From Actinomycetes bacterium (GTDB lineage: Bacteria > Actinomycetota > Actinomycetes > Actinomycetales > Actinomycetaceae), in the NCBI GenBank assembly GCA_023387755.1, contig JAEWHO010000018.1, forward strand, positions 1 to 29,648: a DNA stretch of 29,648 bases. The letters run 5' to 3'. Shown piece by piece: positions 22,905-29,648 of the stretch (positions within the stretch are counted from its first letter, which is position 1; every line of letters starts with the position of its first letter). A model generated the notes under the pieces. It ran no database searches. It saw only the letters and a list, made by a program, of their open reading frames with translations, and was not told where the DNA came from. The position numbers and the translations under genes were made by a program.

Positions 22905-24152
22905 ATGCGAGGAATGACCAAGGTCGCTGTAAGCGTGCTCTCGGCAGCAATGCTGCTGACGACGGCCGCGTGCGGCTCAGGAGGCGGCGGCGCCAGCAGT
23001 GGTGAAAGTGGCGGTAAGACCACGTTGAATCTGCTGGTCCCGGTCTATTCTGACAACACCAAGGGGTTGTGGGAGGACATCATTAAGGGCTTCCAGGAGA
23101 AAAATTCTGATATCACAGTAAATCTGGAGGTGCAGAGCTGGGAGCAGATCAACGAGGTCGTCACCACCAAGATTTCTAGCAAGCAGGCGCCGGATATTCT
23201 CAATATCGACTCATTCACCGCCTATGCATCCGATGAGCTGCTCTACCCGATTAAGGATGTTGTATCAGAGGATACCCTCGCTAAGTTCCCTGAGAACTTC
23301 AAGGAAAATGCATCTATGGAGGGGACTCAGTACGGGTTGCCCCTCATTGCTTCCGCCCGTGCTTTGTTCTACAACAAGGACCTATTTGAGAAGGCGGGTA
23401 TTGCGGAGCCTCCCAAGACGTGGGATGAGCTGGAAGCTGCAGCCATGAAGATTAAGGGCCTGGGCGGCGTCGATGGCTACGGTATGCCGCTCGGTAACGA
23501 AGAAGCCCAAGCTGAAACCGCAATCTGGTTCTTTGGCGGCGGCGGGGCCTACAACGATGGCGATAAGATCACCATCGATAGTCCCGCGAATGTGGAGGCA
23601 GCCACCTTCATGAAGAAGCTCATCGATGAGGGCGCCACCCAGCCTGATCCGGGTGCATCACAGCGTACGCCGCTCGGCCAGACCTTCTTCCAGGGCAAAG
23701 TCGGCATGATTATCGGGCTGCCGCCGTACATTAACTTCATCAAGGAAAAGAATCCTGATCTCAACTACGGCATTGCCCCTATCCCCACCAAGGATGGCTC
23801 GCCCATGACTCTGGGGGTTGCAGATCACCTTATGGCCTTCGATAACGGCCAGGATAAGCAGGAAGCTATCAAGAAGTTCCTCGACTACTTCTACTCTGAT
23901 GAAGTCTACGAGAAGTTCGTGGATACTGAAGGCTTCATCCCCACCACAACTCCGGTGCTCGAGAAGCTGAAGGATAAGGAATCCATTAAGGACTTCGTCC
24001 CGCTGGTGGAGTCTGCGAAGTTCTACCCCTTCACCAACCCGAAGTGGCAGGCTGCACAGGGGGCGATCCAGTCGCTCATCGGCAAGCTGGGCCAAGACGA
24101 AGATCCGGCTGCTTTGCTGAAGGAAATTCAGTCCAAGGTTGACGCCGACTAA
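22905..24152 (+). CDS. Sugar ABC transporter solute-binding lipoprotein
   Basis: This 415-residue extracellular binding protein has a lipoprotein signal (MRGMTKVAVSVLSAAMLLTTAAC, lipobox TAAC, Cys23) and a Gly/Ser linker. The cluster-1 family fold is marked by LLVPVYSDNTKGLWEDIIKGFQEKNSDI, APDILNIDSF, YGLPLIASARALFYNKDLFEKAGI and PPKTWDEL. ATG 22905 is chosen because GGAAGG lies nine bases upstream. Next to a GH112 phosphorylase the likely ligand is lacto-N-biose or galacto-N-biose, as for the bifidobacterial GNB/LNB-binding protein; direct evidence is absent. Codon use is enriched in AAG/GAG and the gene is followed by a strong hairpin, as expected for a highly expressed binding protein. Confidence 0.9.
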   Translation: MRGMTKVAVSVLSAAMLLTTAACGSGGGGASSGESGGKTTLNLLVPVYSDNTKGLWEDIIKGFQEKNSDITVNLEVQSWEQINEVVTTKISSKQAPDILNIDSFTAYASDELLYPIKDVVSEDTLAKFPENFKENASMEGTQYGLPLIASARALFYNKDLFEKAGIAEPPKTWDELEAAAMKIKGLGGVDGYGMPLGNEEAQAETAIWFFGGGGAYNDGDKITIDSPANVEAATFMKKLIDEGATQPDPGASQRTPLGQTFFQGKVGMIIGLPPYINFIKEKNPDLNYGIAPIPTKDGSPMTLGVADHLMAFDNGQDKQEAIKKFLDYFYSDEVYEKFVDTEGFIPTTTPVLEKLKDKESIKDFVPLVESAKFYPFTNPKWQAAQGAIQSLIGKLGQDEDPAALLKEIQSKVDAD

Positions 24153-24162
24153 ACTGCACAGT

Positions 24163-24189
24163 CCGGGGGCGGTCGTGAGCCGCCCCCGG
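24163..24189 (+). terminator. Hairpin between binding-protein and permease genes
   Basis: CCGGGGGCGG and CCGCCCCCGG form a perfect 10-bp stem around TCGTGAG, 10 bases past the stop. There is no T run. Such stems commonly stabilise the upstream mRNA, so that more binding protein than permease is made. Confidence 0.65.
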
Positions 24190-24238
24190 GCTATGCCCGG
24201 GCAGCTATGCCCGCACCGTTGCAGGATAGTGAGGACTC

Positions 24239-25192
24239 ATGCCCATAAATAGCACGCGTGACCCGGCGCCGGACGGCAAGGTTGAGCAGCAGGAGGTCAA
24301 GGCTCGCTCGCCCTGGCGCGATACACTCTCGGCTTTGCCCTGGCTTACCCCAGTACTCGTTTTGATCTTCGGTGTGGTCGCTTTCCCCACCGGCATCATG
24401 ATTTACAACTCGATGCGGAAGATCTCCAAGTCCGGGGTTGATAAAGGCTTCATCGGGGGCGATAACTACGCCCTTATTTTCAGCCGCCCTGAACTTCCCC
24501 GAGTGCTCCTGAACACTGTGATCTGGGTGGTTGTCGTGGTGGCAGTGACGATTGTGCTGTCCCTTTTGCTAGCCCAGCTTTTGGATAAGGCGTTCCCTGG
24601 GCGCCGGCTAGTTCGATTGGCTGTCATCATTCCGTGGGCGGCGTCCGTGATTATGACGACGACGGTGGCCTACTATGCTCTCGAGCCGCGCCTCGGCATT
24701 ATCAACAAGATGCTGTATAGCCTCGGGATTACCTCCAGCGACCAAGTCGGCTTCACTAAGACCGCGACGAGCGCATTTATCGTTGCTATCGTCATCGCCA
24801 TTTTCGTCTCCCTGCCCTTCACCACGTACACGATCTTGGCCGGTTTGCAGGCCGTGCCCCGGGATGTGTTGGAGGCCGCGCAGATTGATGGTGCTGGGCG
24901 TTTCCGCACTTACTTCTCGGTGGTGTTGCCCCAGTTGCGTTCGGCTGTTGCTACGGCAACGGTGATCAATATTATTAACGTCTTTAACTCGCTGCCGATT
25001 CTGCGCACTATTACTGGCCAGGTTCCGGGCAATAATGCGGACACCACCACCACGTTGATCTTCAAGATCATCAAAAGTGAGAAGCATATTGACTGGGCGT
25101 CGGCTCTCTCGGTGGTGAACTTCATTATCGTGATCATCATTATCGCGATCTATACGGCCGTGGTGAAACCCATGAAGCAGGTGGATGACTGA
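24239..25192 (+). CDS. Sugar ABC transporter permease, MalF type
   Basis: This 317-residue inner-membrane permease has about six spans. The EAA loop is VPRDVLEAAQIDGAGRFRTYFSVVLPQL (near residues 210-237), which docks the ATPase. The first ~30 residues are hydrophilic. The start ATG 24239 follows GAGGACTC. The stop overlaps the next permease start by one base (TGATG). No ATPase gene accompanies the set, so a shared MsmK/UgpC-type ATPase encoded elsewhere is expected. Confidence 0.92.
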   Translation: MPINSTRDPAPDGKVEQQEVKARSPWRDTLSALPWLTPVLVLIFGVVAFPTGIMIYNSMRKISKSGVDKGFIGGDNYALIFSRPELPRVLLNTVIWVVVVVAVTIVLSLLLAQLLDKAFPGRRLVRLAVIIPWAASVIMTTTVAYYALEPRLGIINKMLYSLGITSSDQVGFTKTATSAFIVAIVIAIFVSLPFTTYTILAGLQAVPRDVLEAAQIDGAGRFRTYFSVVLPQLRSAVATATVINIINVFNSLPILRTITGQVPGNNADTTTTLIFKIIKSEKHIDWASALSVVNFIIVIIIIAIYTAVVKPMKQVDD

Positions 25193-26097
25193 TGACGACG
25201 AATACCGTAGGACGTCCCGCCCGGCTCAGTGGCGGTTGGCGGCAGCGTTATGCGCAGGAAAGCGGGCCGGGGCATAAGCCGCATTTGGGCTTGCGTATCT
25301 TTGCCGGCGCGGTTGTGCTGGTGCTCTTTGTACTGCCCTATCTCTACATGTTCACCTCGTCGGTGAAGCCGAAGTCAGAGGTCACCAGCGTTGACCCGCG
25401 CTTCTTCCCCTCCGATTGGCAACTGTCCAACTACGTGAGCATGTGGTCCACTCCGGAAACGCCAGTGTTTGACAATCTGGTTTCCACCCTGGTGATTTCT
25501 ATCGCCGCCACAATCGTGGTCCTCCTGGTTGCGATGCCGGCCGCTTACTATACGGCCCGGTATCGCTTCCCCGGGCGTGGCCTCTTCCTATTCATGGTGC
25601 TGCTGACTCAGATGCTCCAACCGGCCGTGCTCGTTACCGGCCTCATGCGGCAGTTCCTCTACCTGAATCTGCAGGACACGTGGCTGGCAATGATTCTGGT
25701 TAACTCGGCCTTCAACCTGTCCTTCGCTACCTGGATCATGCACTCCTTCTTCGCCTCCGTTCCGAAGGAAATCGATGAGGCGGCGCAGATTGATGGTGCT
25801 GGGCGCTGGAAAGTGCTCATGCACATCAACCTGCCGCTGGTCTGGCCCGGGATCGTCACCGCGATCATCTTCACCTTCGTTGCGGCGTGGAATGAGTTCG
25901 CTGCATCATTGGTGATTTTGAGCAGTGCTGAGAAGCAGCCGCTATCGGTGGCTCTCACCAAGTTCATCGGCCAGTACGACACCTCCTGGCACTATGTCTT
26001 CGGGGTATCCGTGGTCGCTATTATTCCGGTGGTAATCCTCTTTGCCGTGATTGAGAAGCGACTGGTTGCCGGTCTGACAACCGGTTCCATCAAGTAA
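25192..26097 (+). CDS. Sugar ABC transporter permease, MalG type
   Basis: The 301-residue partner of the preceding permease has six spans (~34-54 first). Its EAA loop is VPKEIDEAAQIDGAGRWKVLMHINLPLVWPG, and the C-terminal KRLVAGLTTGSIK is characteristic of MalG-type proteins (VxGLTAGAVK). The DNA encoding AQIDGAGR is identical over 23 bases in the two permeases, which may mark gene conversion or shared constraint. The end of the gene lies in a 20-bp tandem duplication. Confidence 0.93.
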   Translation: MTTNTVGRPARLSGGWRQRYAQESGPGHKPHLGLRIFAGAVVLVLFVLPYLYMFTSSVKPKSEVTSVDPRFFPSDWQLSNYVSMWSTPETPVFDNLVSTLVISIAATIVVLLVAMPAAYYTARYRFPGRGLFLFMVLLTQMLQPAVLVTGLMRQFLYLNLQDTWLAMILVNSAFNLSFATWIMHSFFASVPKEIDEAAQIDGAGRWKVLMHINLPLVWPGIVTAIIFTFVAAWNEFAASLVILSSAEKQPLSVALTKFIGQYDTSWHYVFGVSVVAIIPVVILFAVIEKRLVAGLTTGSIK

Positions 26098-26120
26098 CAC
26101 CCGGTTCCATCACATACCAC
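26081..26120 (+). repeat. 20-bp tandem duplication at the end of the MalG-type gene
   Basis: 26081-26100 and 26101-26120 share 17 of 20 bases (both start CCGGTTCCATCA). The first copy contains the stop codon. This suggests a slippage event. Confidence 0.8.
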
Positions 26121-26145
26121 CGGGCAGTGACTTTATGCCTTCCCG

Positions 26146-26174
26146 CGGCGGCGGCCTAGCAAAAACCGCCGTCG
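26146..26174 (+). terminator. Hairpin after the permease genes
   Basis: CGGCGGCGG pairs with CCGCCGTCG (9 bp, one G-T) around an 11-base loop. It lacks a T tract. It is a likely 3' end of the importer transcript. Confidence 0.5.
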
Positions 26175-26221
26175 TCGTGGGACACTATGGCTAGAGGAAA
26201 CGAAAACTTGGAGGATCTGCG

Positions 26222-26380
26222 ATGTCAAGCAGCCTGTTCACCCTTGCCGCTGAAGCCAGCCATCTGGAACCGCACCCCCTGCCGATGCCGCCCTATATGT
26301 ACGGGGCGATTGCGCTCGCAATTTTGCTGGTCTTGCTGCTCACCACTTATGCGTTCCGTAGCGTGTGGACGCGCCACTGA
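26222..26380 (+). CDS. 52-residue single-span membrane peptide upstream of nadD
   Basis: GGAGG stands seven bases before ATG 26222. The frame encodes MSSSLFTLAAEASHLEPHPL, then PMPPYMYGAIALAILLVLLL (one membrane span, about residues 27-43), then TTYAFRSVWTRH and TGA at 26378-26380. The pattern of a short His/Pro-rich start, PMPP, one span, and an end in Phe-Arg-x-Val-x-x-Arg-His recalls small unnamed proteins seen next to nadD in other actinobacteria (from memory). nadD may start within its last codons (GTG 26365), so the two would be coupled. Function is unknown. Confidence 0.75.
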   Translation: MSSSLFTLAAEASHLEPHPLPMPPYMYGAIALAILLVLLLTTYAFRSVWTRH

Positions 26381-27033
26381 CCGCAGTGGCAGAACATCGC
26401 ACTAGCGTGTGCGGGCCGCGGCAATCTGACCCGGCCCGCCCGTGTCTGCGGCTAGGAGTGATGGGTGGAACCTTTGACCCCATCCATCACGGGCACCTCG
26501 TGGCGGCCAGCGAAGTGCAGAATACCTTCGATCTGGACGAGGTCATTTTCATCCCTACCGGCGCACAGCCGTTTAAGCTCGACCGGGACGTTACCGAGGC
26601 AGAGCACCGCTACCTCATGACGGTGGTGGCGACGGCGTCAAACCCGCGGTTTTCGGTGTCTCGGTTGGAGATTGACCGGCCCGGAATTACCTACACGATT
26701 GATACGCTGCGCGATTTGCGGCAGCAGTATCCTGATGCGGAAATCTTCTTTATCACTGGTGCTGACGCGTTATCCCAGATTTTGGCGTGGAAGGATGCGG
26801 AGGAGCTATTCTCCCTCGCCCACTTTGTAGGAGTTACCCGCCCCGGCCATGTGCTCGATGATTCGGGTTTGCCGGATGAGGGCGTGTCGCTGGTGGAAGT
26901 CCCGGCGATGGCGATTTCGTCTACCGATTGCCGGGAGCGGGTACAGTCGGGGGCGCCTGTGTGGTACTTGGTGCCGGACGGCGTCGTGCAATACATCCGC
27001 AAATATCGGCTCTACCAACGTGAAGGAGGATGA
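26365..27033 (+). CDS. nadD: Nicotinate-nucleotide adenylyltransferase
   Basis: NadD adenylates nicotinate mononucleotide to deamido-NAD, a late step of NAD synthesis. LGVMGGTFDPIHHGHL (about residues 29-44) holds the nucleotidyltransferase GxFxPxHxGH signature. FITGADALSQILAWKDAEEL and ISSTDCRERV are the other family blocks. The exact start is unsettled: GTG codons at 26365, 26386 and 26407 all lack a ribosome site. ATG 26461 would cut the first beta strand (LGVMGG). I give 26365, which overlaps the small upstream gene by 16 bases. The gene ends one base before the next start region, preceding the charged membrane-protein gene. Confidence 0.93.
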   Translation: MDAPLTAVAEHRTSVCGPRQSDPARPCLRLGVMGGTFDPIHHGHLVAASEVQNTFDLDEVIFIPTGAQPFKLDRDVTEAEHRYLMTVVATASNPRFSVSRLEIDRPGITYTIDTLRDLRQQYPDAEIFFITGADALSQILAWKDAEELFSLAHFVGVTRPGHVLDDSGLPDEGVSLVEVPAMAISSTDCRERVQSGAPVWYLVPDGVVQYIRKYRLYQREGG

Positions 27034-27034
27034 G

Positions 27035-28219
27035 ATGACCGCTAAGCAGCCCTATCCCACGCGCCGACAGTTGCGTAAGGAGTGGGAGAAACAGCAAGAA
27101 TCCCAGCCTTTGACGCGTAAAGAAATTCGGCGGCGCCAGCGGGAAGAGGAAGCTCGGTTGGCTGCCATCGCCACCGGAGAGCTGACCATAACTGGAGAAG
27201 TAGCGGGTATTGACGTTCCCGACGGCGAGCTCATGCCTCCGCGCCCCCCGCGTAAACCGGGGGAGCCGGAACCGACACGGCGGTCATTGCGGGAAGAGGC
27301 CCTACGCCGCAGTGAGGAAGAAGCTGCCCGATCACCAGAGCAGGAGCCTGTCCGCCGGCGTGAAGATGTGCAGGTAGCTGAAGCTCTGCCGGCTGCCACA
27401 TTGCCAACGCGGCGCTCCCTGCGAGAGAGTCAGCAGTCAGCCTCCGCCGCACCCCCCGCATCAGATCTACCGTTGCCACAAGCTCCGCGGAATGTTCGCT
27501 TTGAGACTGGCGTTGAGGAGACTGCCGGTGAGGATAACCGTGACGATGTTTCCGGTAGTGATACCCAGTCGTGGCGGCGGAGGGTAGTGACTCCGCCCGC
27601 TACTGCTCAAGGGGTGAAGGTCTTAGATCATGCCACTGGTGAGATTCGAACTCTCCGCCCCGAGGAGTACACGGCTGCGCAGACGCGGGCGGAGCGGGAG
27701 CTAACGCGGCGCATCCAGCAGGCCCTTCCACCCGTGGTGGAGGATACTGCTCAGATACCTCCTCCCTCCCAGCCGGTCACCGAGCCCCACCCACAGCCTC
27801 AACGCGTGTCTCTTTTTGATAAGGTTGAGGATCTGCCGCCTGCGGCTCCAGCCGAGAGCGAGACGCCGGAGGCGCGAGAAACAGTGCCTGCTGTGCCTGC
27901 TGAAAAGACGGAGGACACCCGCCGTGCTAACCACCCTTTCGAGCCCGTCAGCAGTAGTAGCGAGCCGAGCGGGGAGCCGACCTTCATGACTCGGGCGCAG
28001 ATGCGCCAGGAACGCCAGGCTCGTGAAGAGGACGCGGGTGGCCCGGACCGGATGTCGCGCCCAACCAAGATCATTCTGGCGATTCTCGCCATCGCAGTGC
28101 TAGCCGTCGTGGTGTGGCTGGTATGGAGTTCAGCGGCGCTGGCGGCAGCCAGCGCCACCGTCGTCGTCGGAAAATATGAAGGAGAAATGTGCCTGCCTCT
28201 ACTCACGCGCAGGAATTAG
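27035..28219 (+). CDS. Charged single-span membrane protein with repeated TRxxLR motifs
   Basis: From ATG 27035 (GAAGGAGG upstream) the protein has 394 residues. About 340 hydrophilic, Pro/Glu/Arg-rich residues precede one membrane span (~345-366) and a short tail. A six-residue motif recurs five times: TRRQLR (9-14), TRKEIR (27-32), TRRSLR (81-86), TRRSLR (125-130), TRAQMR (319-324), each followed by acidic and Gln-rich sequence. No enzyme domain is seen. By the positive-inside rule the long arm is probably cytoplasmic. It lies between nadD and rsfS and overlaps rsfS by 31 bases, so it is co-expressed with a ribosome-silencing factor. I cannot name a function. The motifs could bind RNA, ribosomes or acidic lipid. 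Confidence 0.8.
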   Translation: MTAKQPYPTRRQLRKEWEKQQESQPLTRKEIRRRQREEEARLAAIATGELTITGEVAGIDVPDGELMPPRPPRKPGEPEPTRRSLREEALRRSEEEAARSPEQEPVRRREDVQVAEALPAATLPTRRSLRESQQSASAAPPASDLPLPQAPRNVRFETGVEETAGEDNRDDVSGSDTQSWRRRVVTPPATAQGVKVLDHATGEIRTLRPEEYTAAQTRAERELTRRIQQALPPVVEDTAQIPPPSQPVTEPHPQPQRVSLFDKVEDLPPAAPAESETPEARETVPAVPAEKTEDTRRANHPFEPVSSSSEPSGEPTFMTRAQMRQERQAREEDAGGPDRMSRPTKIILAILAIAVLAVVVWLVWSSAALAAASATVVVGKYEGEMCLPLLTRRN

Positions 28220-28551
28220 TGCGGCTCGCTATTGACGCCGCTGCGGAAAAGAAAGCCATCGATGCGGTGGCGATCGATGTGTCGGAACGGCTCGCCCTGA
28301 CCGACGCATTTGTCATCGTCTCGGCCGACAATGAACGCCAGGTGCAGGCGATTGCTGATGAGATCGACCGGGCGATGCATGAGGCCGGCGTGAAGTCGCT
28401 CCGCAGTGAGGGAGCGAATGAAGGGCGCTGGATTCTGGTGGATTACGGCGATATCGTCGCCCATATTATGCACGTTGATGAGCGCAAGGAGTACTCCCTG
28501 GAGCGGCTGTGGGCGGATTGCCCGCAGCTTGCAGGTGGGGATCACCAATGA
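28189..28551 (+). CDS. rsfS: Ribosomal silencing factor RsfS
   Basis: RsfS binds L14 on the 50S subunit and blocks subunit joining when nutrients are low. The 120-residue protein shows KAIDAVAIDVSERLALTDAFVIVSADNERQVQAIADEI and WILVDYGDIVAHIMHVDERKEYSLERLW, both diagnostic of the family. The start is GTG 28189, with AGGAGA just upstream. The stop overlaps the next start (ATGA). Confidence 0.95.
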   Translation: MPASTHAQELVRLAIDAAAEKKAIDAVAIDVSERLALTDAFVIVSADNERQVQAIADEIDRAMHEAGVKSLRSEGANEGRWILVDYGDIVAHIMHVDERKEYSLERLWADCPQLAGGDHQ

Positions 28552-29171
28552 CGGCGCGGCGGGTCATTCTCCTGCGGCACGGGCAAACCGATTACAACGT
28601 TGCTCGACGGGTGCAGGGCAATATCGATATTGCCCTCAATGCTGCCGGTATCGCGCAAGCTAGCGCCGCTGCTGACTCCCTGGCTGCATATTTAGAGGGC
28701 CACGAAGTGCAGGTGGTCAGTTCGCCGCTGGGTCGGGCGGTCGTCACCGCACAGGCGGTTGCGGATAGGCTCGGTGTGGAGCTGCTGATCGACGAAGCTT
28801 TTCGGGAGCGGTCATTCGGGCGTTTTGAAGGCCTCGACGACGCCGCTGGCAGCGCTCAGTATCCAGAAGAATGGGCACTGTGGCGGTCTGATGGCGAAGC
28901 ACCTCATATCGGCATCGAAGCGCGCGAGCAGGTGGGGGAGCGGATGGCCGCAGGGATTGAGCGGTACGCCGCTGAGCTGCCTGCAGAGGCCGTGCTAGTG
29001 GTCGTTTCGCACGGCTCGGCAATTACGCAGGGGCTGCGGTTGCTGCTGGGGATTCATGACTGTGAGTGGCCAGTGTTGCGCGGGCTGGATAATTGTCACT
29101 ACTCCGAATTACAGGGAGGAACCTTCGCGGCTGGGCAGGGCTGGCGGTTGTTCTCCCATAACTGCTCCTAG
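28548..29171 (+). CDS. Histidine phosphatase family protein
   Basis: From ATG 28548 (4-base overlap with rsfS) the 207-residue protein carries the phosphohistidine motif LLRHGQTDYN near the N-terminus. It also has SSPLGRAVVTAQ, the acid-base segment RERSFGRFEG and a second catalytic His in VVVSHGSAI. These define the phosphoglycerate mutase-like phosphatases. The nadD-rsfS-phosphatase order is common in actinobacteria. The substrate is unknown; annotation as a phosphoglycerate mutase would be too specific. Confidence 0.92.
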   Translation: MTARRVILLRHGQTDYNVARRVQGNIDIALNAAGIAQASAAADSLAAYLEGHEVQVVSSPLGRAVVTAQAVADRLGVELLIDEAFRERSFGRFEGLDDAAGSAQYPEEWALWRSDGEAPHIGIEAREQVGERMAAGIERYAAELPAEAVLVVVSHGSAITQGLRLLLGIHDCEWPVLRGLDNCHYSELQGGTFAAGQGWRLFSHNCS

Positions 29172-29197
29172 CGTGACTGAGGACACCGGGCGGTAAT

Positions 29198-29226
29198 TTG
29201 TGTTTGCGGAGCTTCCTCAGTAAAGT
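29198..29226 (+). promoter_or_regulatory. Promoter of tRNA-Ala
   Basis: TTGTGT (29198-29203), 17 bases, then TAAAGT (29221-29226), ending 14 bases before the tRNA. A short direct repeat (GGAGCTT, then CTCA) overlaps it. Confidence 0.6.
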
Positions 29227-29240
29227 GGAGCTTGCTCAAA

Positions 29241-29316
29241 GGGGCTATGGCGCAGTTGGTAGCGCGCTTCCATGGCATGGAAGAGGTCAGGGGTTCGAAT
29301 CCCCTTAGCTCCACCA
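29241..29316 (+). tRNA. tRNA-Ala (anticodon GGC)
   Basis: All arms fold. Acceptor GGGGCTA pairs with TAGCTCC. The D arm is GCGCAGTTGGTAGCGC. The anticodon stem CTTCC/GGAAG has loop ATGGCAT (anticodon GGC). The T arm is AGGGG-TTCGAAT-CCCCT, the discriminator base is A, and CCA is encoded (29314-29316). Confidence 0.97.
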
Positions 29317-29321
29317 CTTAG

Positions 29322-29379
29322 ACGCCCATTTTGATACATTGCCCGGCCCGGCTGGGTGGTGGATCGGAATGGGTGTTTT
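29322..29379 (+). terminator. Probable terminator after tRNA-Ala
   Basis: ACGCCCATT (29322-29330) pairs with AATGGGTGT (29368-29376) over 9 bp with one G-T. The loop contains a G+C-rich inner hairpin (CCCGG/CTGGG type). A short T run completes it. Confidence 0.5.
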
Positions 29380-29475
29380 GCTTGATATCGCGGGTTTTTG
29401 GCGGTTGGCGCATGCTCGAAGTGGTCGCCCGGAAGCGGTTGTAACGCCTGTCAGGTGGTTGCTGGAGAGGCTTTG

Positions 29476-29648
29476 ATGGCCGAATTGCTGGCAGTGGGAG
29501 GGTATCCGCCAAATTGTTTAGCTAGCGCCAAAAAGTATCGCTTGCGCCAAAAGGTTCACATATCGCATCAGGTTGCATACAACCCCGTGTTGGACGGAAA
29601 TGGCGAACGTAGAGAGAAATTGGTGTGCGATCAGGTAAAACGCCAGTA
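29476..29648 (+). CDS. Unrecognised ORF, start only (runs off the window)
   Basis: GGAGAGG lies five bases before ATG 29476. The frame stays open for 57 codons to the window edge (MAELLAVGGYPPNCLASAKK onward). The visible part is basic and mostly hydrophilic, with no family I recognise. The DNA after the tRNA gene looks less G+C-rich than the genes before it and contains two GCGCCAAAA copies (29525-29533 and 29544-29552). A gene on an element integrated at the tRNA is possible but unproven. It may also be a chance frame. Confidence 0.35.
   Translation, partial: MAELLAVGGYPPNCLASAKKYRLRQKVHISHQVAYNPVLDGNGERREKLVCDQVKRQ

Noticed and set aside
24881..25804. 23-base identity shared by the two permease genes taken as a mobile repeat
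   Set aside because: It encodes the conserved EAA-loop residues AQIDGAGR in both, so shared constraint or local conversion explains it.
26849..27034. Upstream extension of the charged membrane protein to 26849
   Set aside because: The extra 62 residues overlap nadD and are Arg/Cys/Trp-rich out-of-frame sequence; ATG 27035 has a perfect ribosome site.

Overview
The window looks like chromosomal DNA of a fairly high-G+C actinobacterium. The family Actinomycetaceae or a relative is my best guess, as an inference from gene content. Supporting signs are the coaD - SepIVA-like - DUF177 - rnc - mutM row, the rne-rplU-rpmA-obg row, the nadD-rsfS-histidine phosphatase row, a DevR/DevS-type two-component pair, many GTG starts, and a bifidobacterial-type lacto-N-biose/galacto-N-biose phosphorylase with its ABC importer. 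No prophage, insertion sequence or CRISPR array was seen.

Layout. (1) 1-1.85 kb, minus strand: an ABC ATPase (cut by the window edge), a polytopic membrane protein, and upstream of them a small secreted Cys-containing peptide gene whose signal peptide is broken by an in-frame TAG. The trio resembles a bacteriocin-like export or immunity cassette. (2) 2.0-5.9 kb, plus strand: coaD, a SepIVA/DivIVA-like coiled-coil gene, yceD (DUF177), rnc, mutM and a NarL/DevR response regulator, mostly overlapping or tightly spaced. (3) 5.9-6.87 kb: short tandem repeats, a SdpI-like membrane gene and an unexplained segment. It is bounded by two near-identical 30-bp copies of the end of the response-regulator gene. 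(4) 6.87-14.74 kb, minus strand: cydA, cydB, cydD, cydC and a two-GAF DevS-like histidine kinase in one row. (5) 14.74-20.4 kb: a 500-bp regulatory region, then rne, rplU, rpmA and obg on the plus strand. (6) 20.4-26.1 kb: a GH112 phosphorylase gene divergent from a solute-binding lipoprotein and two permeases. (7) 26.2-29.2 kb: a 52-residue membrane peptide missed by length cut-offs, nadD, a charged single-span membrane protein, rsfS and a histidine phosphatase. (8) 29.2-29.65 kb: tRNA-Ala(GGC) with encoded CCA, a terminator candidate, and the start of an unrecognised ORF running off the end.

How the parts fit. The most striking result is regulatory. Two adjacent 20-bp sites, centred exactly 20 bp apart upstream of cydA, match the mycobacterial DevR/DosR box (15 and 14 of 20 positions). 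The window also encodes a DevR-like regulator. The matching DevS-like kinase is the last gene of the cyd row and overlaps cydC by 8 bases. This suggests a self-contained oxygen/NO/CO-responsive circuit: the kinase is made together with cytochrome bd and its assembly transporter, activates the nearby regulator, and the regulator drives cyd and the kinase itself. This is an inference from sequence. The second theme is a host-glycan (mucin or milk oligosaccharide) disaccharide module sitting between obg and nadD, neighbours that are usually close together in related genomes.
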